Below are positions 57,392 to 64,000 of a DNA stretch of 64,000 bases, in pieces. The stretch comes from DATAGF01 sp963819845. Lineage in GTDB: Bacteria > Actinomycetota > Thermoleophilia > Miltoncostaeales > Miltoncostaeaceae. Position numbers and translations under genes: made by a program. The stretch lies in assembly GCA_963819845.1 (NCBI GenBank), contig CAWFXQ010000002.1:124001-188000 (forward strand). The letters are read 5' to 3'. Under the pieces are notes generated by a model. It saw nothing but the letters and a program-made list of their open reading frames with translations, ran no database searches and had not been told where the DNA came from. Numbering within the stretch: the stretch's first letter is position 1; every line of letters starts with the position of its first letter.

Positions 57392-57783
57392 CGGTCGCCC
57401 CGGCGGCCGCGCATCGCCTGGATGCGGCGGCGGTCGCGCTTGGAGGGGCGGCCCGGCAGGTCGGCGCCCGGCGGCGGGGCCAGGCGGCGCTCCTCGCGCC
57501 GCTGCTCGCGGGCCCGCACGCTCTCGGGTGTCTCGTCGTAGAGCACCGCCGCATGGGCGGCCGAGCCCCGCTTGTCGGCGAGGCCGCGCACCACCACGGT
57601 CGTGGTGCCGTGGCCGACCGTCACGGCCACGGTCTCGCCGATGCGCACGTCGCGCGCCGGCTTGGCCCGTACGCCCTCCACCTGCACCCGCCCTCCCTGC
57701 ACGGCCTCGGTGGCGAGGGACCGCGTCTTGAAGAAGCGGGCCGCCCAGAGCCACTTGTCGATGCGCACCCGCTCCGGGGCCAT
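57388..57783 (-). CDS. S4-domain RNA-binding protein, Hsp15-like
   Basis: A 131-residue protein. RIDKWLWAARFFKTRSLATE, then VQVEGVRAKPARDVRIGE is the Hsp15 S4 domain, which in E. coli recycles stalled 50S-nascent-chain complexes. The C-terminal half is basic and probably disordered (RRIQAMRGRRGDR). ATG 57783 is preceded by no clear Shine-Dalgarno. Follows the HTH-citrate synthase stop by 7 bases on the same strand. Confidence 0.92.
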   Translation of the reverse strand: MAPERVRIDKWLWAARFFKTRSLATEAVQGGRVQVEGVRAKPARDVRIGETVAVTVGHGTTTVVVRGLADKRGSAAHAAVLYDETPESVRAREQRREERRLAPPPGADLPGRPSKRDRRRIQAMRGRRGDR

Positions 57784-57790
57784 GCCCCGA

Positions 57791-58963
57791 TCATCCCACG
57801 GCCGGGCGCGGGCCGGCGTAGCGCGAGCGCGGGCGGACGAGGCGCCCGTCGGCGGCCGCCTCCATCGCGTGCGCGGCCCAGCCGGCCGAGCGGCCGAGGG
57901 CGAAGAGGCAGAGGGCGGCGCCCGGCGGCAGCCGCCGGGCCCGGGCGAGCGCGACCAGGCCGAGGTCGAGGGTGGGCTCGGTCCCCAGATCCTCGCGGGC
58001 GAGCGCGACTACGCCCGCGACGGCCGGGTCGGCCGCGGCGCGCGCCGCGCGGTCGAGGAGCCCGGCCCCCCGTGGGTCGCCGTCCGGGTAGAGCGCGTGG
58101 CCGAACCCCGGAAGCGCCCCCTGTTCGCGCAGGGCTCGGGCGACCGCCGCGCGCACGCCCTCCCGCCCGGCCTCGGCCAGCACGGCCTCGACGCGGTCGG
58201 TCATCCCGCCGTGGCGGCGGCCGCGGAGGGCGCAGAGGGCCGCCAGCAGAGCCGCCTCGAGCGGCGCGTCGGCCGAGGCCACGCAGCGGGCGGTGAACGC
58301 GCTCACGTTCAGGTCGTGGTCGGCGCACAGCACCAGCGCCGCGGTGAGGTCGGCCGCTGCGGACGGCCTCCCCCACCCCCGGGCCAGGCGGCGCCCGAGG
58401 GGGCCGCCCCCGCGGGCCCCGGCGGCGGCGAAGAGCCCCTCCACCACCGCCGCGGCCCGGCGCGGGGCGGCGTCGCCGAGGGCCGCCACCCCCGCCACGG
58501 CTCCCTCCGCGCCGGCCAGGAGCCGCCGGGCCAGCGCCCCGGGTTCGGGGCCGCCGGACGTCCCCTCGGACGGCCCGGCGGGGAACAGGTCGCCCGCCGC
58601 GCCGGCCGACCCGGTCCACAGCAGCGCCGCGGCCTCCTCGAAGCTCGCGGTGCCCGCGAGCCCGATCGCGTCGACCCCGCGGTAGTAGAGGCCGCCCCCC
58701 TCGATGAGGGTCAGGCCGGAGTCGAGCACCGGCCCGCCGAGGTGCAGCGACCCGAGGGCGGCCATGGCCGGGTCGCGGCTCCGGGCGCGGCGCGCGCGCA
58801 GGTCCTCGATCGCCGCGCGGGGGTAGCGGCGGGCGCGGCTGGGACCGGGCCCCGGCCGCGACGCCACCAGCCCACGGCTGACGTAGGCGTAGAGCGTCGG
58901 CCGCGAGACGCCGAGCAGGTCGGCCGCCTGCTGGGCCGTGAGGGATGCGTCTGCAGCCGCCAT
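57791..58963 (-). CDS. Citrate synthase family protein with N-terminal helix-turn-helix
   Basis: A 390-residue fusion. The first 60 residues form a MerR/excisionase-like HTH: LTAQQAADLLGVSRPTLYAY, with RRYPRAAIEDL. The citrate-synthase body retains ADHDLNVSAFTARCVAS (HEL-N-S equivalent), RGRRHGGMTDRVEAVL (the first active His), LPGFGHALYPDGDPR (second His) and EPTLDLGLVAL (Asp). So it is probably catalytic, perhaps using acetyl- or propionyl-CoA, and DNA-binding as well. ATG 58963 has no Shine-Dalgarno; a TACACT at 58977-58972 would give a leaderless message. Divergent from the LeuA-like gene. Confidence 0.88.
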   Translation of the reverse strand: MAAADASLTAQQAADLLGVSRPTLYAYVSRGLVASRPGPGPSRARRYPRAAIEDLRARRARSRDPAMAALGSLHLGGPVLDSGLTLIEGGGLYYRGVDAIGLAGTASFEEAAALLWTGSAGAAGDLFPAGPSEGTSGGPEPGALARRLLAGAEGAVAGVAALGDAAPRRAAAVVEGLFAAAGARGGGPLGRRLARGWGRPSAAADLTAALVLCADHDLNVSAFTARCVASADAPLEAALLAALCALRGRRHGGMTDRVEAVLAEAGREGVRAAVARALREQGALPGFGHALYPDGDPRGAGLLDRAARAAADPAVAGVVALAREDLGTEPTLDLGLVALARARRLPPGAALCLFALGRSAGWAAHAMEAAADGRLVRPRSRYAGPRPAVG

Positions 58964-59020
58964 AGTTGACGAGTGTAATCAAGATTGACTCACCATGGGC
59001 GCGCTTCTACCGTCCGGGGC
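58964..59020. promoter_or_regulatory. Divergent leaderless promoters between the HTH-citrate synthase and LeuA-like genes
   Basis: Rightward: TTGACT (58985-58990), 17 bases, TACCGT (59008-59013), with the ATG at 59021, 7 bases beyond the -10. Leftward: TACACT (58977-58972) with the ATG at 58963, 8 bases beyond. TTGAC repeats directly at 58966 and 58985, and TCAA-GA-TTGA (58979-58988) is a small dyad. Likely target of the HTH domain. Confidence 0.5.
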
Positions 59021-60331
59021 ATGGACACGATCGAGCTGCACGACCCCGCCCAGCCCGAGCTCTTCCCCGCCGCGTTCCCGCGCGAGGGCTTCCCGCGCTA
59101 CGACTGGACCGGCCGGCCGCCGGAGCTGCCGGCGGCGGCGTGGACCACGGAGACCACCCACCGCGACGGCCAGCAGGGCGGCCTGCCCCTCACCGTCGGG
59201 GACGGCGTGCGGATCTACGACCTCATCTGCGCCTTCACCGGCGCCAGCGGCGCCGTGCGCCAGGCCGAGTTCTTCGTCTACCGTGCGGACGACCGGGCGA
59301 TGCTCGAGGCGGCGCTCGAGCGCCACGCCGGCGGCGCGCCGGTGGAGCCCACCACCTGGATCCGCGCCAGCCGCCGCGACGCCGAGCTCGTGCGCGAGGT
59401 CGGCGTGCGCGAGACGGGGATGCTGGCCTCGGCCAGCGACTACCACACCTTCCACAAGTTCCGGCCCGGGGGCCGGCGCCGCGCCGCCGAGGCCTACCTC
59501 GACGCCGTGCGGGCGGTGCTCGACGCCGGGCTGCGCCCGCGCCTGCACCTGGAGGACGCGACGCGGGCCCCCGAGGAGTTCGTGCTGCCCCTCGCCCAGG
59601 CGGTCATCGACGCCTGCGCCCCCTTCGGGGCGGCCCAGCGGCCGAAGTTCCGGGTCTGCGACACGATGGGCCTCGGGCTGCCGCTCGACGCCGTCGCCGC
59701 GCCCCGGTCGGTGCCGCGCTGGATCCGGAGGCTGCGCGGGCTGGGCGTCGCCGGCGAGGACCTCGAGTTCCACCCCCACAACGACACCCACCTCGTGGTG
59801 GCCAACTGCCTGGCGGCGATCGCGGCGGGCTGCGCGGTGGTCAACGGCACGCTGCTGGGAAAGGGGGAGCGCACCGGCAACGCCCCGCTGGAGGGGGTGC
59901 TGCTGCACGCGATCGGCATGGGCCTGATGGAGCCGCCGCTCCCCGACTTCCGCGCCCTCAACGACCTCGCCGAGCTCTACGAGGGCCTCGGCGTGCCCCC
60001 GGCGCCGGCCTACCCGCTGTTCGGCCGCGACGCCCACCGCACGCGCGCGGGCATCCACGCCGACGGGCTCAACAAGTTCTGGCCGATGTACGCGCCCTTC
60101 GACGTGCCCGCCCTGCTCGGCCGCCCGCTGGAGGTGACCATCACCAAGGAGTCGGGGCTGGCGGGGCTGATCTTCCTCATCCGGCAGCACACCGGGCGGG
60201 AGCTCCCCAAGGACGACCCCGGGCTGCTCCGGCTGCACGACGAGCTGGCCCGCCAGTTCGACGCCGGGCGTCAGACCGCCGTGGAGTGGGAGGAGGTGGC
60301 GGAGCTGCTGGAGAGCCCCGCGGCCGCCTGA
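59021..60331 (+). CDS. LeuA/homocitrate-synthase-like acyltransferase (DRE-TIM)
   Basis: A 436-residue DRE-TIM enzyme. TTETTHRDGQQGGLPLT is the metal-binding start (DGQQ), LEFHPHNDTHLVVANCLAA the HxHND site, GKGERTGNAPLEG the hinge motif, and AHRTRAGIHADGLNK the last conserved block. It condenses an acyl-CoA with a 2-oxo acid; isopropylmalate, homocitrate or citramalate synthesis cannot be told apart, and no C-terminal allosteric domain is present. ATG 59021 is probably leaderless. Paired head to head with the HTH-citrate synthase. Confidence 0.87.
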   Translation: MDTIELHDPAQPELFPAAFPREGFPRYDWTGRPPELPAAAWTTETTHRDGQQGGLPLTVGDGVRIYDLICAFTGASGAVRQAEFFVYRADDRAMLEAALERHAGGAPVEPTTWIRASRRDAELVREVGVRETGMLASASDYHTFHKFRPGGRRRAAEAYLDAVRAVLDAGLRPRLHLEDATRAPEEFVLPLAQAVIDACAPFGAAQRPKFRVCDTMGLGLPLDAVAAPRSVPRWIRRLRGLGVAGEDLEFHPHNDTHLVVANCLAAIAAGCAVVNGTLLGKGERTGNAPLEGVLLHAIGMGLMEPPLPDFRALNDLAELYEGLGVPPAPAYPLFGRDAHRTRAGIHADGLNKFWPMYAPFDVPALLGRPLEVTITKESGLAGLIFLIRQHTGRELPKDDPGLLRLHDELARQFDAGRQTAVEWEEVAELLESPAAA

Positions 60332-60334
60332 GCG

Positions 60335-60712
60335 TCAGCCCGGCTGCACGATGGAAAGGATGTTGCCCTCGGTGTCGGTGAAGAAGCAGCCCCTGGAATC
60401 CCCGAAGATCGCCACGCCGTCTACCGTCTTGAGCCCGGGCAGGTCGTAGTCCTCGAACACGACCCCGCGGTCGCGCAGTCGGGCCATGACGGCCTCGAGG
60501 TCGGCGACCCGGAAGCCGGCCGCGGTGGCCTTGTTCGTGCCGGCGAACTCGCTCGGGTACACCAACAGCACCGTGCCATCGCCGCATGCGAACGTCACCG
60601 CGCCCGGATTCTCCTCGACGACGGAGAGCTCAAGTGTCTTCTCGTAGAAGGCTTTCGCGCGGTCGAGGTCGCTTGCCGGAAGCGCTGGGGCCACTGGGGC
60701 ATCGGACAGCAT
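60335..60712 (-). CDS. VOC family protein, second paralogue
   Basis: A 125-residue VOC protein. APALPASDLDRAKAFYEKTL begins the first module; VVFEDYDLPGLKTVDGVAIF and the final DTEGNILSIVQP close the second. The GLKTVDGVA stretch is shared with the VOC protein at 9044. Function unknown. Convergent with the LeuA-like gene (3 bases apart) and 12 bases downstream of guaA, so perhaps in its message. Confidence 0.85.
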   Translation of the reverse strand: MLSDAPVAPALPASDLDRAKAFYEKTLELSVVEENPGAVTFACGDGTVLLVYPSEFAGTNKATAAGFRVADLEAVMARLRDRGVVFEDYDLPGLKTVDGVAIFGDSRGCFFTDTEGNILSIVQPG

Positions 60713-60724
60713 GCGGCTCCTCCT

Positions 60725-62239
60725 CTACTCCCACTCGATGGTGCCCGGAGGCTTTGACGTCAAGTCCAGCACGACCCGGTTGACCCCGTCCACCTCGTTG
60801 ATGATGCGGCTGGAGATGCGCTCCAGCAGGTCGTGGGGCAGGCGGGCCCAGTCGGCGGTCATGGCGTCGTCGGAGGTGACCGCGCGGATGACGATGGGGT
60901 AGGCGTAGGTGCGCTCGTCGCCCTGGACGCCCACGCTCTTGATCGCCGGCAGCACGGCGAAGCTCTGCCAGAGGTCGCGGTAGAGGCCGGCCCGGCGGAT
61001 CTCCTCCTGCAGCACGTGGTCGGCCCGGCGCAGGATGTCGAGGCGCTCGCCGGTGACGTCGCCGATGATGCGGATCGCCAGGCCGGGCCCCGGGAACGGC
61101 TGGCGCCACACCATCTTCTCGGGCAGGCCCAGCTCCTCCCCGACCACCCGCACCTCGTCCTTGAAGAGCTGGCGCAGCGGCTCGACCAGCTCCACCGCCA
61201 TGTCGTCGGGCAGCCCGCCGACGTTGTGGTGGCTCTTGATCTTGGCGGCGTCGCGCGAGCCCGACTCGATGACGTCGGAGTAGAGCGTGCCCTGCACCAG
61301 GAAGCGGGCGTCGGCCAGCTTGGCGGCCTCGGCCTCGAAGATGCGGATGAACTCGCGGCCGATGATCTTGCGCTTCTCCTCGGGCTCCGTGACCCCGGCC
61401 AGCGCCGACAGGAAGTGGTCCTGCGCCCGGACGTGGACCAGCGGGACGCCGAAGTGCCGGCCGAAGGCGGCCTCCACCTGCTCGCCCTCGTTCATGCGCA
61501 GCAGGCCGTGGTTGACGAACACGCAGGTGAGCCGGTCGCCGATCGCGCGGTGGACGATCAGCGCGGCGACGGCGCTGTCGACCCCGCCCGAGAGGCCGCA
61601 GATGGCCCTCGCCTCGCCCACCTGGGCGCGCACGCGGTTGACCTGCTCCTCGATGACGTGGGTCGCGGTCCAGGTGGGCGTGCAGTCGCAGGCCTCGAAC
61701 AGGAACCACTTGAGCAGGTCGGTGCCGAAGGGCGTGTGCACGACCTCGGGGTGGAACTGGACCGCGTAGAGCCCGCGGGCGCGGCTCTCCATCGCGGCCA
61801 CCGGCGCGCCGGCCGTGTCGGCGGTGACGGCGAAGCCCTCGGGCGCGCGCGCCACGCCGTCGCGGTGGCTCATCCAGCACACCTCCGCGGCCAGGTCGCC
61901 GAACATGCCCCGCCGCGAGCGCACCGTGAGCGCGGTCTTGCCGAACTCGCCCCCGCCGGTGCGCGCCACCTCGCCGCCGAGCGCCTGTGCCATGGCCTGC
62001 ATGCCGTAGCAGATCCCCAGCACCGGGATCCCCAGCTCCAGCAGCCGCGGGTCGAGCGCGGGCGCGCCCGGCTCGTAGACCGAGGCCGGCCCGCCCGACA
62101 GCACCAGCCCGGCCGGCTCGAGGGCCCGGATCTCCTCGGGGGGCGAGTCGTGCGGCACGACGGCCGAGAACACCCGGCACTCGCGGATGCGGCGCGCAAT
62201 GAGCTGGCTGTACTGGGCGCCGAAGTCCACCACCAGCAC
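60725..62239 (-). CDS. guaA: GMP synthase (glutamine-hydrolysing)
   Basis: A 504-residue GuaA. VLVVDFGAQYSQLIARRIRE opens it; Cys77 in LGICYGMQ with His and Glu in QFHPEV form the glutaminase triad. The PP-loop is GLSGGVDSAVAAL and the dimerisation end LTSKPPGTIEWE. It converts XMP to GMP. GTG 62239 is chosen, but GGGAGGG abuts it so the next GTGs are also possible; homologues often have some residues ahead, and only CTG codons exist in frame upstream. Confidence 0.96.
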   Translation of the reverse strand: MLVVDFGAQYSQLIARRIRECRVFSAVVPHDSPPEEIRALEPAGLVLSGGPASVYEPGAPALDPRLLELGIPVLGICYGMQAMAQALGGEVARTGGGEFGKTALTVRSRRGMFGDLAAEVCWMSHRDGVARAPEGFAVTADTAGAPVAAMESRARGLYAVQFHPEVVHTPFGTDLLKWFLFEACDCTPTWTATHVIEEQVNRVRAQVGEARAICGLSGGVDSAVAALIVHRAIGDRLTCVFVNHGLLRMNEGEQVEAAFGRHFGVPLVHVRAQDHFLSALAGVTEPEEKRKIIGREFIRIFEAEAAKLADARFLVQGTLYSDVIESGSRDAAKIKSHHNVGGLPDDMAVELVEPLRQLFKDEVRVVGEELGLPEKMVWRQPFPGPGLAIRIIGDVTGERLDILRRADHVLQEEIRRAGLYRDLWQSFAVLPAIKSVGVQGDERTYAYPIVIRAVTSDDAMTADWARLPHDLLERISSRIINEVDGVNRVVLDLTSKPPGTIEWE

Positions 62240-62353
62240 CCCTCCCGGCGCCGCCGCGGCCAGCGCGGGGTCGAGCGCGGCCTGCGTGCGGGGGGTGGGA
62301 GCCGAGGTGGTCAGGTCGTCAATCTACCGGAGCCCCTCGGACGGACGCCGCGC

Positions 62354-64000
62354 TCAGCAAGCGCGGCGCGACTCGGCCGGGCAGACGTCGCGCCCGGCGC
62401 CGCCCAGCGCGCGGTCGCGGCCCGCCTGGCCGATCAGACGGTCGCGCCCGGCGCCGCCGAGCAGCACGTCGCGGCCGGGCCCTCCCAAGATGCGGTCGGC
62501 CCCCGGCCCGCCAAGGGCGCGGTCGGCGCCGGCGCCCAGACAGATGAGGTCGCTGCCGCCCAGCCCGCGCACGAGGTCGTTGCCCGCCAGGGCGGCGATC
62601 ACGTCGCGCCGGCGCGTGCCGCGGATGACGTCGCGGCGGACGGTGCCGACGATGGTGGCCCGCTGCCCGGCGCAGCGGGTCGTCCTCGACAGGGGAGCCG
62701 CGCCTGGGGCCACCGGGGGCGGGGGCGCGACGGAGGGCGGGGACGGAAACCCGACGTCGCGGCGGAAGACGTTCGAGACGGCGTTCTCGTCCTCGGTGGA
62801 GAGGTTGTCGGCGCCCGACGTGAAGGCCACGTGGCGCCCGTCCGCCGCGAGCGCCGTCTGGGTGGAGGTCGCGTTCGCGGCCGCGCCCGCCGGACCGCTG
62901 GCCCGGCTGGCCAGGGTCGTGGTGCCGGCCGCCAGATCGCGCACGAAGACGTCGTCGACGGTGTCGTCGTCCTCGATGGAGAGGTTGTCGGCGGACGAGC
63001 TGAAGGCGACCTGGCGCCCGTCGGCCGAGATGCCCGGACTGGTGGCGCCCGCGTCGGCCGGGGCGCCGGCCGCGCCGGCGGCCCGGCTGGCCAGGGTGGT
63101 GGTGGAGGCCACGAGGTCGCGCACGAAGACGTGGTTGAACGCATCGCTCTCGTCAGCCGACAGGTTCCCGGCCACCGATCGGAAGACGACCTGGCGCCCC
63201 TCGGCCGAGATGGCCGGGTCCGAGGAGCTGCCGTCGGCACCGGGACCCGTCGGGCCGCCGGCCCGGCTGGCCAGGGTGGTGGACGCGGCCACCAGGTCGC
63301 GCACGAACACGTTGTCGGCCGCGTTCTCGTCCTCCGTCGAGAGGTTGTCGGCGCCCGAGACGAAGACGACCTGGCGCCCGTCCGTCGAGATCCCCGGGGG
63401 GACGAGCCCGCGTCGGCCGGCGTGCCGTTCGCCGCCCGGCTGGCCAGGGTGGTGGTGCCTGCCGCGAGGTCGCGGACGAAGACGTGGTCGAACGCGTCGT
63501 TCTCGTCGGCCGAGAGGTTGCCGGCCTGGGACAGGAAGGCCACGTGGCCCCCGCCCGCCGAGATCGCCGGCTGGGACGAGTCGCCGTCGGCCGCCGTGCC
63601 GGCCGTCGCCCGGCTGACCAGGGTGGTGGTGCCCGTCACCAAGTCGTGCACGAAGATGTTGTCAACCCCCTCGTTCTCATCGAGGACGAGGCTGTTGGCG
63701 GCCGACCGGAAGGCGACGAGCGCCCCGTCGCCCGAGATCGCGGGCTGGAACGAGTCCGCGTCGGCCGCCGTGCCGTCGGTGGCCCGGCTGGCGAGGGTGG
63801 TCCTGCCGGTCACGAGGTCGCGCACGAAGACGTTCTGGAACGCCTCGTTCTCGTCGACGACGAGGTTGTTGGCCTCCGAGAGGAAGACGGCGTGGCGCCC
63901 GTCGGCCGAGAGCGCCGGGTCGAAGGAGTCGCCGTCGGCCGGCGCGCCGCCTGTGGCGCGCGACACGAGGTCGAGGTCGTCCTTCGCCGCCAGGGCCGGC
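62354..64000 (-). pseudogene. Beta-propeller surface protein with RTX-like C-terminus, frameshifted and cut by the window edge
   Basis: Repeats of about 56 residues, each with a DGRxVAFxSxADNLS strand and a NVFVRDLVxGTTTLASRA strand, form a TolB/WD40-like propeller that enters from the right edge. The C-terminus carries GGxGxD nonapeptides (GGPGADRILGGPGRDVLL) like RTX calcium-binding repeats, ending CPAESRRAC. The frame changes near 63400: before, ANGTPADAGSS; after, the other frame continues with the repeat. One C missing from the run of six at 63396-63401 (minus strand) restores it. Probably an exported, calcium-stabilised surface protein. Confidence 0.78.

Overview
The window is a very GC-rich actinobacterial chromosome segment. 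Starts are often GTG, stop-start overlaps of the GTGA type are frequent, and many genes lack a Shine-Dalgarno site. The gene content includes a Suf-only iron-sulfur operon with a zinc-type SufU, a FliA/WhiG sigma factor, rplM-rpsI-glmM-glmS-acpS-nnr-alr in a row, and a secreted protein of the kind common in Solirubrobacterales. Together these suggest Actinomycetota, plausibly class Thermoleophilia; the class is my inference. No phage, insertion sequence or CRISPR array is visible, so most of this is core chromosome with a few accessory patches.

Layout. Positions 1-13.5 kb are accessory: a cut-off DHFR-fold reductase, tRNA-Cys, an SGNH hydrolase, a Ca2+/H+ antiporter, a giant secreted PQQ-type sugar dehydrogenase carrying nearly identical DNA repeats, a flavin monooxygenase with a VOC protein, a CHRD-cupredoxin protein, a BBE-like oxidase, and a MarR regulator divergent from two cupins. 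Positions 13.6-20.3 kb hold tRNA-Gly, an AlkD-like glycosylase and a five-gene minus-strand operon (MBL hydrolase, small membrane protein, sigma factor, EF-G-like GTPase, Nif3). Around 20 kb two adjacent convergent genes are each broken by one frameshift. Positions 21-28 kb carry RpiB-like, MBL, Mrp and ferredoxin genes, then a translationally coupled minus-strand operon of unknown function (methyltransferase, amidohydrolase, small helical protein, SirB1-like, NTF2-like, membrane protein).

Positions 27.5-37.4 kb are devoted to iron-sulfur biogenesis: a cysteine-bearing ArsR/SufR-like regulator, two tandem secreted paralogues, then sufB-sufD-Rieske-sufC-sufS-sufU-DUF59-IscA. Positions 37.4-41.5 kb hold an alcohol dehydrogenase, a Doc-toxin remnant, two alpha/beta hydrolases that overlap head to head, and a CaiB-type CoA transferase. 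Positions 41.5-46.3 kb form a cell-wall block (M23, NlpC/P60, M15) followed by an RNB exonuclease. Positions 46.2-47.4 kb hold a cob(I)alamin adenosyltransferase and a CAP protein.

Positions 47.5-56.2 kb are one long minus-strand run from ribosomal proteins L13/S9 through amino-sugar and alanine-racemase genes to a CCA/HD nucleotidyltransferase. They supply translation and peptidoglycan precursors together. The right end holds a protein-isoaspartate methyltransferase, an S4 RNA-binding protein, an HTH-citrate synthase divergent from a LeuA-like synthase, a VOC protein, guaA, and a frameshifted beta-propeller/RTX surface protein that runs off the edge. Points deserving attention: two genes (glmM, pcm) whose only sensible start is CTG, the unexplained coupled operon at 23.6-27.2 kb, three single-base frameshifts, and several well-formed dyads in promoters.
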